A DNA stretch of 64,000 nt from NCBI RefSeq assembly GCF_004369205.1, contig NZ_QFGA01000002.1:248001-312000 (forward strand), in the 5' to 3' direction. The first letter of the stretch is position 1, and each line of letters begins with the position of its first letter. The position numbers and the translations under genes are program-made. Under the pieces are notes generated by a model. It saw nothing but the letters and a program-made list of their open reading frames with translations, searched no databases and was not told the DNA's origin. Source of the stretch: Pelotomaculum schinkii. GTDB lineage: Bacteria; Bacillota; Desulfotomaculia; Desulfotomaculales; Pelotomaculaceae. Positions 52,840 to 61,900 of this stretch are shown here, one piece after another.

Positions 52840-53704
52840 AGATATTTACTTGGATCGCTGGGAAATCATAGAGGGCAATGCTTTTGACTGCCGTATTCTG
52901 GTTTCACCCTATAACCGGCGAATTACTGTCTATGAATTCAACCTTACACGGGACCATGCTGCAGGAGAAATGGTTGAACTCCTTGCGGGAAAGGCTTTAG
53001 AAAACGGCCTCGACAAGATCTGGCTTAAATCCAAAACCGGTTATATGAACGCTTTTGCAGGCGCCGGGATGAAGTTGGAGGCAGCTATTCCCGGTTATTA
53101 TAAGGGCAAGGAGACAGCCCTCGTCTTTGCCCTGTACCTAAGCAACCAGCGACAAACACCTTCACACGCCAGAGGCAAGGAATTGGTCGATCAATTGGTA
53201 TCCAAGTTCAAGGACGGAACAGTAAAACGTATAATTCCTGACGGGATAACGTTTAAGTGGGGTGAAAAGGAGCATTGCCCAGCCCTGGCCCGGTTATACA
53301 GAAAGGTTTTTACTACTTATCCATTTCCGGTTTTTGATCCCGATTACCTCAAATCGACCATCGCTCAAGACAGTACTTACTATATAACAGCCTGGCACAA
53401 CAGAGAGCTGATAGCTGCCTCCTCGGCAGAGATAAACCGCCCCCAGCAAAACGCGGAGATGACTGACTTTGCCACGCTCCCCCAGTGGAGAGGGCACGGG
53501 CTGGCCAGTTTTCTCCTGGAACAAATGGAAACCCGGCTGAAGGGTGAACGGTTCCGGTGTCTGTACACCATCGCCCGTAGTAGTTCAATTGGTATGAATA
53601 GTGTGTTCGTCAACGCCGGATATGGTTATTATGGAGTATTAATCAAAAATTGTAATATTGGTGTGGGATTTGAAGACATGAACGTATGGGCTAAATTACT
53701 ATGA
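52814..53704 (+). CDS. ablB: Beta-lysine N-epsilon-acetyltransferase (AblB)
   Basis: A 296-residue AblB-type enzyme. The C-terminal half is a GNAT domain (YITAWHNRELIAASSAEI, then ATLPQWRGHGLASFLLEQM, whose RGHGLA is the acetyl-CoA loop). The N-terminal half is the family-specific extension (YLDRWEIIEGNAFDCRILVS). It acetylates beta-lysine made by AblA to the neutral compatible solute. It starts within ablA with GTAAAGGAGAAGCTC upstream, so the two are coupled. A terminator follows at 53726. Confidence 0.93.
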   Translation: MSIEIKKNEDIYLDRWEIIEGNAFDCRILVSPYNRRITVYEFNLTRDHAAGEMVELLAGKALENGLDKIWLKSKTGYMNAFAGAGMKLEAAIPGYYKGKETALVFALYLSNQRQTPSHARGKELVDQLVSKFKDGTVKRIIPDGITFKWGEKEHCPALARLYRKVFTTYPFPVFDPDYLKSTIAQDSTYYITAWHNRELIAASSAEINRPQQNAEMTDFATLPQWRGHGLASFLLEQMETRLKGERFRCLYTIARSSSIGMNSVFVNAGYGYYGVLIKNCNIGVGFEDMNVWAKLL

Positions 53705-53725
53705 AAGTCCTGACGCCCAAAAAAG

Positions 53726-53755
53726 ACTCGCCGGCATCGGCGAGCCTTTTGTTTA
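53726..53755 (+). terminator. Terminator of the ablAB operon
   Basis: CTCGCCG-GCAT-CGGCGAG is followed by CCTTTTG. It lies about 25 bases after the ablB stop and just before the convergent yraN gene. Confidence 0.88.
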
Positions 53756-53762
53756 TGGCAAG

Positions 53763-54125
53763 CTAAAAAGCGTTCTCAATATGTTCCAGTTTTTTTACCC
53801 GGCCCTCCCCGTCAAACAGGACCGCTATGACATCAAACCTGCAGCTTGCGTTGGTCTTACCCACCGATTTGAGATAATGCCAGGCCAGCTGCCTGAGCTT
53901 CATCTTTTTCCGGCTGGTAACCGATTCCTGAGGCAAGCCGTAATCGTTGGAACTGCGTGATCGAACCTCAACAAAGACGATGACATCCCGCTCGCATGCC
54001 ACGATGTCGATCTCTCCGAGCCTGCAGCTATAGTTCCTGCATAACACCTGGTAGTTATTATTTTCCAGGTACTGGGTTGCAGCGTCTTCACCCTGCCGCC
54101 CCAGCAGCTTTCGCCGGATTGTCAT
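53763..54125 (-). CDS. yraN: YraN family (UPF0102) nuclease-like protein
   Basis: A 120-residue protein of the UPF0102 family with a restriction-endonuclease-like fold. It shows GRQGEDAATQYLENNNYQVL, then the LGEIDIVACE and VIVFVEVRSR motifs that hold the acidic/Lys-type active site. Its role is unknown, though the family is linked to Holliday-junction or DNA processing. I chose the ATG at 54125 (MTIRRKLLG) after GCAGGTG; the frame reaches 54140. It lies at the tail of the rnhB-containing translation operon, its usual position. Confidence 0.9.
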   Translation of the reverse strand: MTIRRKLLGRQGEDAATQYLENNNYQVLCRNYSCRLGEIDIVACERDVIVFVEVRSRSSNDYGLPQESVTSRKKMKLRQLAWHYLKSVGKTNASCRFDVIAVLFDGEGRVKKLEHIENAF

Positions 54126-54346
54126 TCGCATCACCTGCAAACTCTAACATCATAGCTGAAAAACAACATAATTTCCCGCGATAATTCATTCGCACAAACG
54201 CTCACGCCCAGATGGGCATAGAATAGTTCCCCATGTCGCTGACGCAGAGGCAAGGTTTGCACCTACATTTCCAGACCCACCCGAAGTGTTATTTCCATGT
54301 TCAAAGCAAAGTGGCATTTTGTTGTTTTCACAGTCGTATCTGCAAC

Positions 54347-55150
54347 TTATCCGAACAAGCCCCCATCCGCCTGTTCCGTCATATCCTTGACAGGCTGGAA
54401 GCCGGCCCGGTGGATCGGGCAGGGTCCGTAGAGTTTCAGAGCGCTCAGGTGTTCCGGTGTGGCGTAGCCTTTATGGCGATTGAACCCGTATTGGGGATAG
54501 AGCTGGTCGTAAGAATCCATGATCCGGTCTCTTTCCACCTTGGCCAGGATTGAAGCCGCCGCAATAGAGGCGCTGAGGCCGTCCCCGCCAACGAGCGGCA
54601 TCTGGGGCAGGTTGAGTCCGGAAATTTTAAAACCGTCAACCAGTACAAAGACGGGCTTATCTTTTAGTCCCAGCACGGCGCGCCGCATGGCGGTGAGTCC
54701 GGCCTGGTGGATATTCTCCTGATAAATTTCTTCAACCGTAGACAGGCCGGTAGCCCAGGCCAGGGCAGCCTCTTTAATCTGCCGGGCCAGAGTTTCCCTC
54801 TTGGCGGCAGTAAGCTTTTTGGAATCGTTTAAATCCTTTAGATGGATTACACCCGGTAAAATAACGGCTGCCGCCACTACCGGCCCGGCCAGGGGCCCCC
54901 GCCCCGCCTCGTCCACACCTGCTATGGCCGAGTGGCCTTTGGCCCACAAATCCTCCTCGTACAGAAACATCCCGGCCAGGCGCTTATGCTCGGTCTCCTT
55001 GATATTTTCAGCCCGCTTCCACCGGCTGTACAGATTACGCACCCCTGCCCTCGGGTCTTCTGCCATAGCGGCAAGGATCTCTTCCAGATCCGCACGGGGG
55101 CTCTTGAGAAGCTCTTTTATTTGCGCCAAGGACAAGCCCGTAAGAATCAA
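54347..55150 (-). CDS. rnhB: Ribonuclease HII
   Basis: A 267-residue RNase HII that cuts RNA in RNA-DNA hybrids and removes single ribonucleotides. The catalytic residues are visible in GVDEAGRGPLAGP (Asp-Glu), LNDSKKL, and the later VGGDGLSASIAAASILAKV with Asp, plus DQLYPQYGFNRHKGY near the end. The roughly 70-residue N-terminal helical extension (LSLAQIKELL...) is the same as in Bacillus RnhB. It lies 34 bases after rbgA in the conserved operon. Confidence 0.95.
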   Translation of the reverse strand: MILTGLSLAQIKELLKSPRADLEEILAAMAEDPRAGVRNLYSRWKRAENIKETEHKRLAGMFLYEEDLWAKGHSAIAGVDEAGRGPLAGPVVAAAVILPGVIHLKDLNDSKKLTAAKRETLARQIKEAALAWATGLSTVEEIYQENIHQAGLTAMRRAVLGLKDKPVFVLVDGFKISGLNLPQMPLVGGDGLSASIAAASILAKVERDRIMDSYDQLYPQYGFNRHKGYATPEHLSALKLYGPCPIHRAGFQPVKDMTEQADGGLFG

Positions 55151-55184
55151 TAAAACCCCCGGCCTTTCATGAGATTAATGAGGT

Positions 55185-56033
55185 TCAAACGGGCGGTCTG
55201 TCCAGGGTGTATCGCCCCAGTTTGCCCTCCCGGAATTCTTTAATAACGATACGGGCCGACTTTAACGAGTCGACGGCCCCGCCGGATATGTAAAAACCCC
55301 TGCGCACCCCGACAGCCTCCAGCAATTGTTCCGGCTCAGCCGTCAAGTCCGCAATCTGGTACCGCTCCCGTATCGCTTCAGGGTAATTGTCAGCCAACCA
55401 CTTTAAAAGCTTGCCCGCTGTCCCATAAAGGTCATAGACTTCGTCCTTGATCGCCCCGGTCACGGCCAGGCGGTAAGCCGCTTCCTGGTCCTCCAGCTTC
55501 GGCCACAGAATACCCGGGGTATCAAGCAGATCAATGTTGCCGGCCACCCTAACCCACTGCTGGCCGCGGGTAACCCCGGGCTTGTCACCGGTCCTGACGG
55601 CGCGCTGACCTACCAGCTTGTTGATAAAAAAGGACTTCCCGACATTGGGGATGCCCAGCACCATGCAACGCGGCGCCCTCGGCCGCCTGCCGTTCGATAC
55701 CAGCGCTTGTATTTTGGGAGCCGCCAGCTTGTTGACCTGCCCGGAAACATCTCTAGCCCCACTCCCGCTGATGGAATCAACGGCAATGGAGGGAAAACCG
55801 GCTTTAGCCAAAACAGCCTTCCAAAGCCTGGTCTGTTCCGGGTCTGCCAGGTCTGATTTATTGAATATCACCAGGCGGGGTTTTTGCCCCGCCAGCTCAT
55901 CTATATCGGGATTGCGGCTGCTGGAGGGTATCCTGGCGTCCAGCACCTCGATAACAACATCGACCAGCTTCAAATATTCCTTGACCAGCCGCCTGGCCTT
56001 GGCCATATGGCCCGGGTACCACTGTATGTCCAT
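55185..56033 (-). CDS. rbgA: Ribosome biogenesis GTPase RbgA (YlqF)
   Basis: A 282-residue circularly permuted GTPase that acts late in 50S subunit assembly. The motif order is permuted: G4 NKSDL first, then G1 GIPNVGKSFFINK and G3 DTPG, as in the YlqF family. The N-terminal WYPGHMAKARR and the C-terminal RNA-binding domain are typical. It starts 20 bases after lepB. It would be essential in a Bacillus-like cell. Confidence 0.95.
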   Translation of the reverse strand: MDIQWYPGHMAKARRLVKEYLKLVDVVIEVLDARIPSSSRNPDIDELAGQKPRLVIFNKSDLADPEQTRLWKAVLAKAGFPSIAVDSISGSGARDVSGQVNKLAAPKIQALVSNGRRPRAPRCMVLGIPNVGKSFFINKLVGQRAVRTGDKPGVTRGQQWVRVAGNIDLLDTPGILWPKLEDQEAAYRLAVTGAIKDEVYDLYGTAGKLLKWLADNYPEAIRERYQIADLTAEPEQLLEAVGVRRGFYISGGAVDSLKSARIVIKEFREGKLGRYTLDRPPV

Positions 56034-56053
56034 AGGTCACCGTTTCAAATAGA

Positions 56054-56689
56054 CTAGTTTATAATGCGGATCCTGTCCAGCGGCCAGTAAATCAGGACCG
56101 CCTTGCCAATCATGAGGTCCCTGGGCAGGAACCCCCAAACCCTGCTGTCATCACTGTTATTGCGGTTGTCACCCAACATCAGGTAGCTGCCCTGGGGTAC
56201 CTCTCTTGGCCCGTAGTCATTAAAGCGCAGACCCGCCGGCAGGTAATCTTCCGGTACCGCCTGCCCGTTTATATAAAGGCGGCTGCTTTTTAGAGCTACC
56301 GTCTCACCGCCTGTGGCGATCAGCCTTTTGACAAAATTACGTTTCTGATCAAGCGGGTATTTGAAGACGACAACATCCCCCCGGGCAGGGTCCTGGAAAT
56401 GGTAATTCAATTTGCTCACGATAATCCGGTCGCCTTCCTTTAAAGTAGGCTCCATCGAACCGGATGGTATGTAGAAAGGTTCCAGGATAAACAGCCTGAT
56501 CAATACGGCCAGAACCACCGCGATAACGATGGACTCAGTAATCTCCCTGAAGAAGGAGCTGTTTTTCGGTTTTTCCGGCAACTCTTCTATGCTTTTATCC
56601 TCCACCGCGCTTCCCCCCTGTTTCTTCCCGGCATTACCAACTCTTTTTTTGCCCTTCAGCGCTAAAAAACGAAAAAGGGACTGCGCCAT
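56054..56689 (-). CDS. lepB: Signal peptidase I
   Basis: A 211-residue type I signal peptidase. One membrane helix (SIVIAVVLAVLIRLFILEPF) is followed by the catalytic Ser in IPSGSMEPTL, the catalytic Lys in KRLIATGGETV and the GDNRNNSDDSR motif. The active site faces outward and cleaves exported preproteins. The ATG at 56689 has AAAGG upstream; a GTG at codon 29 with GGGGGG ahead gives the more usual 183 residues and may be the real start. It follows rplS by 17 bases. Confidence 0.95.
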   Translation of the reverse strand: MAQSLFRFLALKGKKRVGNAGKKQGGSAVEDKSIEELPEKPKNSSFFREITESIVIAVVLAVLIRLFILEPFYIPSGSMEPTLKEGDRIIVSKLNYHFQDPARGDVVVFKYPLDQKRNFVKRLIATGGETVALKSSRLYINGQAVPEDYLPAGLRFNDYGPREVPQGSYLMLGDNRNNSDDSRVWGFLPRDLMIGKAVLIYWPLDRIRIIN

Positions 56690-56706
56690 GTCCAGTCCCT
56701 TTCCAT

Positions 56707-57051
56707 CTACCGCTTATCTTGAATACGGGCAGCCTTGCCGCGCAGTCCGCGCAGGTAGTACAACCTGGCCCGGCGAACCCGGCCTCTCCTTACTACCTCA
56801 ATGCGTTCAATTTTTGGTGTGTGCAGGGGAAATGTTCTTTCCACCCCTACCCCGTAGGAAACCCTGCGAACTGTAAAAGTTTCGCCGATGCCGCCGCCCC
56901 TGCGCCTGATTACAACGCCTTCAAAGACCTGAATTCTCTCGCGGCCGCCTTCAACAACCTTAACATGTATCCGGACCGTGTCACCGGGATTGAACTTTAC
57001 TATATCCTTTTTAAGCTGTTCCTGTTCAAGCGATTGGATGAGGTTCATCAA
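56707..57051 (-). CDS. rplS: 50S ribosomal protein L19
   Basis: A 114-residue L19 with the family block [20 protein letters not shown] and the C-terminal [19 protein letters not shown]. It lies at the 30S-50S interface. The start has GGAGGGAC upstream. It follows trmD after about 190 bases that include no other gene. Confidence 0.97.
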   Translation of the reverse strand: MMNLIQSLEQEQLKKDIVKFNPGDTVRIHVKVVEGGRERIQVFEGVVIRRRGGGIGETFTVRRVSYGVGVERTFPLHTPKIERIEVVRRGRVRRARLYYLRGLRGKAARIQDKR

Positions 57052-57238
57052 GAAGTCCCTCCTTCCCTCTAGATCTTAAGTACATAATGTCAAATTAAGC
57101 TTGAGATCTTTTGCAAAAAAATAGGATACCCGAGCACACTAACAGCCCGCGTTTGCTCAACAAACGTTATTATAGCATAAACAGTGTGGCGCGGCAAGAA
57201 TTTTCCTGGAAAACATACCCCAGTAAACCCTGGCTGGT

Positions 57239-57994
57239 TTAATCCAGATCAAGACTTGCAAGGTCTTGCAGCACCTCTCTGAGGATGGCTTTATCCTCCC
57301 GGGTCAATTCCGCCTGCTCCAGCAGATCCGGCCGGCGGGCCAGGGTGCGCAGCAGTGAGTGCCGCCTTCGCCACTTCCTGATTTCCTCATGGTGACCGCT
57401 TAGGAGGACCTCCGGTACCATTTGCCCGCGGTATTCCCTGGGCCTGGTATAGTGGGGATACTCCAGCAGGCTGGTCTGAAAAGATTCCTCTTCAAATGAA
57501 GCCGCCTCTCCCAACACGCCCGGCAGCAGGCGCGCCACCGCGTCCACCACCACTGCCGCCGGTAGTTCTCCGCCGGTCAGGACGTAGTCCCCGATTGAGA
57601 TTTCGTCCGTTACCATTGTCTCCCGCACCCGCTCGTCTATCCCCTCGTAGTGGCCGCAAATCAACAGCAGGTTTTTCTCGCCTGCCAGGTCCATAGCCAG
57701 GGCCTGACTAAAAGGTCTGCCCTGGGGACACATCAGGAGCACGCGATGGGAAGACTGACCGTACCGGCCCACGACGTTTTCGATCGCATTGGTCAGCGCC
57801 TCCGGCCCCATGACCATCCCCGCGCCGCCCCCGTAAGGGGTGTCGTCCACAGTGTGGTGTTTGTTGGTTGAATAATCGCGAATATTAACCAGGTTGACCT
57901 CGATGGCGCCGCGTTCCCGGGCCCTTTTTAAAATGCTGGAGGTCAAGGGTCCCGTGAACATCTCCGGGAAAAGGGTGAGGATATCAAATCTCAT
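57239..57994 (-). CDS. trmD: tRNA (guanine-N1)-methyltransferase
   Basis: A 251-residue TrmD that makes m1G37 next to the anticodon. The start [13 protein letters not shown], the knotted SPOUT core with [24 protein letters not shown] and [14 protein letters not shown] bind SAM and tRNA. It begins one base after the rimM stop, a classic rimM-trmD pair. Confidence 0.97.
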   Translation of the reverse strand: MRFDILTLFPEMFTGPLTSSILKRARERGAIEVNLVNIRDYSTNKHHTVDDTPYGGGAGMVMGPEALTNAIENVVGRYGQSSHRVLLMCPQGRPFSQALAMDLAGEKNLLLICGHYEGIDERVRETMVTDEISIGDYVLTGGELPAAVVVDAVARLLPGVLGEAASFEEESFQTSLLEYPHYTRPREYRGQMVPEVLLSGHHEEIRKWRRRHSLLRTLARRPDLLEQAELTREDKAILREVLQDLASLDLD

Positions 57995-58504
57995 TTAATC
58001 AGCCAGCCCTTCCGGCAGTTCAACCAGCATCCTTCGCCCCGGCAGATCAATCTCCCGGACAACCTGCTTGAGCGCAGGAATCAGGAGGGGTTTACCTGCG
58101 GTTTCCACCACGTAAACATCGTTGGCTCCGGTCTGGAGCACATCCGTTACTTTTCCCAGAAGTGTTTGATCAAGATCAAATACACTCATACCGACAATAT
58201 CAAATATGTAATAACTGCCTTCCTGAAGCGGTACCAGTTCCTGGCGGGTGACCTCAAGGTAACAGTCCCTGAGCTTATCGGCGGCATCCATGTCTGTGAT
58301 TTCTTTAAACTTGATGGTCAGGAATTTGCCGTGCGGTTTTATTTCCTCAATGGTGTAGTCCGCGCCGCCGTCCCGGAGCTTAACCCTGACTCGCTTCATA
58401 CCTTGAAAGCGTTCGGGAAAATCGGTCAGCGGCAATACCCTGACAGCTCCCCGGTGTCCCTGACTCTTAAGTATTTTTCCAATCCGGATGAATTCATCAC
58501 TCAT
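57995..58504 (-). CDS. rimM: 16S rRNA processing protein RimM
   Basis: A 169-residue RimM needed for 30S maturation around S19. The N-terminal part has [20 protein letters not shown] and the PRC-barrel part [20 protein letters not shown]. It overlaps ylqD by 8 bases and is followed directly by trmD. Confidence 0.95.
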   Translation of the reverse strand: MSDEFIRIGKILKSQGHRGAVRVLPLTDFPERFQGMKRVRVKLRDGGADYTIEEIKPHGKFLTIKFKEITDMDAADKLRDCYLEVTRQELVPLQEGSYYIFDIVGMSVFDLDQTLLGKVTDVLQTGANDVYVVETAGKPLLIPALKQVVREIDLPGRRMLVELPEGLAD

Positions 58505-58934
58505 GGCCGTGGTCCTTTCCGATCCCCCCCTGCCTTATTTCAATGACGGTACCGTCCTGAACAATAATCTCCACACCCAGTACTTTATTCCAATCATCCC
58601 CAAGTTTTAGCTCAACCGGGCTTTCCATTTTGCTGAACAGTACCTCCGTGCCTTCGGCCAGTTGTCCTATCCCTTTGAGCTGGTCGAGCAGCTGCCGGTG
58701 TTTTTCTTTGCGCAGGCTGCGCTCCTGATCCAGGCGCTGCCGGGCGACGGCAAACCCCTGGGGGTTTTTCTTTTCCAGTTCGGGAACCAGCCGCCTTTCC
58801 TGAAAATCAAGGCTCTGCAGCTCCAGTTCAACCCGCCGCAGCGCTTCCTGCACTTCAGCTGCCGCCGCCTTCTTATAGGCGTCTGTAACTTTTACCTTGA
58901 CCAGCACCGGCCGGATCAGGTGAATAGCTTCCAT
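58497..58934 (-). CDS. ylqD: YlqD family protein
   Basis: A 145-residue protein with a long coiled coil ([17 protein letters not shown] to about residue 80) and a C-terminal beta part ([20 protein letters not shown]). This matches YlqD, which sits between khpA and rimM in Firmicutes. Function unknown, perhaps ribosome-related. It has GGAGGT before the start. It is separated from khpA by a 490-base insert. Confidence 0.85.
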   Translation of the reverse strand: MEAIHLIRPVLVKVKVTDAYKKAAAAEVQEALRRVELELQSLDFQERRLVPELEKKNPQGFAVARQRLDQERSLRKEKHRQLLDQLKGIGQLAEGTEVLFSKMESPVELKLGDDWNKVLGVEIIVQDGTVIEIRQGGIGKDHGHE

Positions 58935-59067
58935 GAAAACCTCCGGATTGGGACGTGGGTATATACTGCATTCCTATGGGGTCAATGTGCGAATGAACCA
59001 ATTCAATATCACTGAGGAGTGACAAACATATGTCCCGTCATATGCCTCACCTATCTCAAGAATATTG

Positions 59068-59295
59068 TTCGAAAAGGCTTGACTTGCGGGCTTGGGGTTA
59101 TCCGGAGCGAGCGGAGCACCTGGGTGCGTTCCTTAGCGCGTGCGTTGCTGAAAGTCAAAGCTTAAATAGCGCGTAGCTACCGGAGGGCTGTCAGTAGATG
59201 CGGTCGGCATGACGCTCTTGTTGCACAAATGGAGAATTGCAAAGAGAGCGGAGGATAACCCCAAGCCCACTACCCCCAAGGCTTTTCGAGAACCA
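59068..59295. repeat. MITE-like or structured-RNA element inside the ribosomal operon
   Basis: Two arms of about 46 bases face each other. GGGCTTGGGGTTATCC (59088-59103) is matched exactly by GGATAACCCCAAGCCC (59252-59268), and outer parts TCGAAAAGGCTTG and CAAGGCTTTTCGA match with gaps. The inner 150 bases are GC-rich and could fold further (TAGCGCGTAGC, GTGCGTT). It lies between khpA and ylqD and encodes no protein. It could be a non-autonomous transposon or a non-coding RNA gene. Confidence 0.6.
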
Positions 59296-59401
59296 GTTAT
59301 GGCCTTTACTATTGCGCCTAATAACTATGTTTCAAAAAGCATTAGATGTTTCACAGGAATTAGCACAAAAACGCAAAGTCTTGCAAGGCGCTTAAGGGAA
59401 C

Positions 59402-59430
59402 GTCTAGGGGTGTATTTTACCCCTAGACGA
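59402..59430 (-). terminator. Hairpin overlapping the khpA stop
   Basis: CGTCTAGGGGT and ACCCCTAGACG pair perfectly (11 bp) around a 7-base loop, and the stem includes the khpA stop codon. There is no U-tract, so it may be a processing or stability element as much as a terminator. Confidence 0.6.
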
Positions 59431-59650
59431 TTTCCACGATAACTTTTTTGTTCTGCCTGGCTGCCGCGGCCTTTACCACCATTCTGATGGCTTTGGCGAT
59501 GCGGCCCTGCTTACCGATCACTTTGCCCATGTCTTCCTGGGCAACCCTGAGTTCAATGACAATAGACTTGTCTTTTTCCACCAAATCAACAACTACTTTG
59601 TCCGGCTGGTCAACGAGGGCTTTGGCCAAAATTTCAACAAGTTCTTTCAT
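59423..59650 (-). CDS. khpA: KH-domain RNA-binding protein KhpA
   Basis: A 75-residue single-KH protein (YlqC/KhpA). The GxxG-type loop is in EDMGKVIGKQGRIAKAIRMV. With KhpB/Jag it binds RNA and affects cell elongation and division in Firmicutes. It starts 16 bases after rpsP and has GGGAGGC upstream. Confidence 0.95.
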   Translation of the reverse strand: MKELVEILAKALVDQPDKVVVDLVEKDKSIVIELRVAQEDMGKVIGKQGRIAKAIRMVVKAAAARQNKKVIVEIV

Positions 59651-59666
59651 CTTTGAGCCTCCCTAT

Positions 59667-59942
59667 CTACTGACCCTCTTCGACTGTTTTTTTCAAAACG
59701 CCTGCCTTGTTAAATAGGGCCTTGGCTGTCTCGGAAAGTTGCGCTCCTTTTTTCAGCCAGTCCAGGGCTTTCTCCTCATTGATATTAATCACCACCGGGT
59801 CCTTCAGGGGATCATAATATCCAATTTCTTCAATAAATCTGCCATCTCTGGGGGAACGAGAATCAGCTACAACTATACGGTAAAACGGAGCCTTCTTCGC
59901 TCCCATCCTTCTCAAGCGGATTCTAACTGCCACGAACTTCAC
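59667..59942 (-). CDS. rpsP: 30S ribosomal protein S16
   Basis: A 91-residue S16 with the conserved [40 protein letters not shown] block. The start follows AAAAGGAGG with proper spacing, 17 bases after ffh. Part of the ffh-rpsP-khpA operon. Confidence 0.97.
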   Translation of the reverse strand: MKFVAVRIRLRRMGAKKAPFYRIVVADSRSPRDGRFIEEIGYYDPLKDPVVININEEKALDWLKKGAQLSETAKALFNKAGVLKKTVEEGQ

Positions 59943-59959
59943 CTCCTTTTATTATATCC

Positions 59960-61309
59960 CTAGCTAAAGAAAGGCAATTTGGACATTTTGCCGCCCTTCT
60001 TTAAATTTTTTTCCATGTCCATAAATTGTTTCATCATCTTTTTGGTCTGGTCAAATTGTTTCAAGAGCCTGTTTACCTCCTGCACAGAAGTGCCGCTGCC
60101 CCTGGCAATCCGTTTTTTGCGGCTGCCGTTTAATACTCTTTCCGGCTCACGCCGCTCATCCGCAGTCATGGAGTGGATGATGGCTTCCACATAGACCAGT
60201 TCTTTTTCATCGACCTGCAGGTCCTTTAACTTCTTTGCACCGCCCAGGCCGGGAATCATCCCCAGGATCTGCTCCAGCGGCCCCAGTTTTTTCACCTGAG
60301 AAAGCTGATCCAGAAAGTCATCCAGGGTGAACTCCAGTGAGCGAATTTTTTTCTGCATCTGGACCATCTGTTCAGCATCGAAGTTCTCCTGGGCCTTTTC
60401 AATCAGGGTGAGCATATCCCCCATACCCAGGATCCGCTCTGCCATCCGGTCGGGATAAAAAGGTTCCAGTGCGTCGAGCTTCTCGCCCACACCGGCAAAC
60501 TTTATCGGCTTCCCGGTAACCGCGCGCACTGAAAGCGCGGCGCCGCCCCTGGTGTCGCCGTCCAGCTTGGTCAGGACTACTCCGTCCAGGTCAAGGCGGC
60601 TGTTGAAGGCCTCTGCCACATTGACCGCCGCCTGGCCGGTCATGGCGTCGATCACCAGGAGGATTTCGTGGGGGGCGATAGCCTCGTTCATGTTGACAAG
60701 TTCAGCCATGAGCTCCTCATTTACTTCCTGGCGGCCGGCGGTGTCGATAATGACCAGGTCCTGGCCGTTTTGCACAGCGCTGTCCGCGGCAGCCCGCCCG
60801 ATGGCGACGGGAGCTTTACTGTCGTTCAAGGTAAATACAGGTATATTCAACTGCCCGCCAAGGACCTGCAGCTGTTTAACGGCAGCCGGACGGTACACGT
60901 CGGCTGCGACCAGAAGCGGCCTTCTCCCCTGTTTGCGCAGGAGGTTGGCCAGCTTGGCGGAGGTGGTGGTTTTGCCGGCGCCGTTCAAGCCGACCATCAT
61001 CACCACGGTAGGGGGTTTGGGGGCAAGGTTGATTTTACTATTGGAACCACCCATCAGCAAGCTGAGTTCATCATGTACAATTTTTATAACATGTTGGGCG
61101 GGATTGAGGCTGGCCAGAAGCTCCTGGCCCACCACCCGCTCTTTAATTTTGGCAATGAAATCTTTGACCACCTTGAAGTTGACGTCCGCTTCCAATAGCG
61201 CCAAACGCACCTCACGCAAGGCCTCGGTCACGTCCGACTCGGTTAGCCGTCCTTTGCCTCGGAGCTTTTTAAAGGTATCCTGCAGCCTTTCGGCCAGATT
61301 GGCAAACAT
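59960..61309 (-). CDS. ffh: Signal recognition particle protein Ffh
   Basis: A 449-residue SRP54 GTPase that brings nascent membrane proteins to the translocon. The N domain leads to the G domain with GLNGAGKTTTSAKL (G1), DTAGRQ (G3) and TKLDGD (G4), then the methionine-rich M domain (FMDMEKNLKKGGKM at the end) that binds SRP RNA and signal peptides. The ATG at 61309 has GGGAGG 11 bases upstream; the frame runs 8 codons further. It follows ylxM. Confidence 0.97.
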   Translation of the reverse strand: MFANLAERLQDTFKKLRGKGRLTESDVTEALREVRLALLEADVNFKVVKDFIAKIKERVVGQELLASLNPAQHVIKIVHDELSLLMGGSNSKINLAPKPPTVVMMVGLNGAGKTTTSAKLANLLRKQGRRPLLVAADVYRPAAVKQLQVLGGQLNIPVFTLNDSKAPVAIGRAAADSAVQNGQDLVIIDTAGRQEVNEELMAELVNMNEAIAPHEILLVIDAMTGQAAVNVAEAFNSRLDLDGVVLTKLDGDTRGGAALSVRAVTGKPIKFAGVGEKLDALEPFYPDRMAERILGMGDMLTLIEKAQENFDAEQMVQMQKKIRSLEFTLDDFLDQLSQVKKLGPLEQILGMIPGLGGAKKLKDLQVDEKELVYVEAIIHSMTADERREPERVLNGSRKKRIARGSGTSVQEVNRLLKQFDQTKKMMKQFMDMEKNLKKGGKMSKLPFFS

Positions 61310-61342
61310 AAGCGTTGGAATCCTCCCTTCCACCGATAATGT

Positions 61343-61705
61343 TTATTTATTGACCATATCCAGGATTTCCGTTAGAATTTGCCTGGCCCGCAGCACCCTG
61401 TCGTCCTTGCAGGCCGAACTGTACTCGTCCAGAAGGAGCGCGGCGGCAGCCAACTTATTTCTTTCGTTGTTGAACTTCTCCACCAGACCGAGTTTGCTCT
61501 CGTACTCGTTTAGTAGCTGCTCGGCCCTTTTCAGGGTATCGTGCACGGCCTGGCGCGTGACCTTGAACTCGCCGGCGATCTCTCCCAGGGACAGGTTCTG
61601 GCCGTAATACAGCTCCATAAAGTCCTGCTGGCGCCGGGTCAGCAGTTGGCCGTAAAAATCGTTGAGCAGGTTAATCCAGGCTACTTTTTCCAGCAGTTTA
61701 CTCAC
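61343..61705 (-). CDS. ylxM: YlxM-family sigma-like DNA/RNA-binding protein
   Basis: A 120-residue helical protein with a sigma-70 region 4-like helix-turn-helix (LSLGEIAGEFKVTRQAVHDT). YlxM/p13 proteins nearly always precede ffh and modulate SRP activity. The start has GGGGTGAG upstream. It is the first gene of the operon. Confidence 0.93.
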   Translation of the reverse strand: MSKLLEKVAWINLLNDFYGQLLTRRQQDFMELYYGQNLSLGEIAGEFKVTRQAVHDTLKRAEQLLNEYESKLGLVEKFNNERNKLAAAALLLDEYSSACKDDRVLRARQILTEILDMVNK

Positions 61706-61834
61706 CCCGCCAGCCTATAAAGGATTTCACCTTTACACAGATAGATTCTACAAAAATAGCTGTCAAATGTCAAGTTGTATTCCATTTTTTTACCTATAAG
61801 GAGGGTATTTTGCCCTGACATAGAAAATAATATA

Positions 61835-61852
61835 GTGCACAGTTACGTGCAC
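61835..61852. promoter_or_regulatory. Inverted repeat, candidate operator of the aminotransferase gene
   Basis: GTGCAC-AGTTAC-GTGCAC lies about 50 bases before the aminotransferase start in the divergent spacer with ylxM, which also shows TTGCCC...TATAGT-like promoter bases. A regulator cannot be named. Confidence 0.4.
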
Positions 61853-61900
61853 ATCAGGCGCGTATGACTTTAATCATAATTATATAAAGGGGTGACAGCA

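Noticed and set aside
59068-59295. SRP RNA, 6S RNA, tmRNA or RNase P RNA
   Set aside because: Its position in the ffh operon is suggestive, but the SRP core (GGUCAGGUCCGGAAGGAAGCAGC) and the conserved cores of the others are absent.
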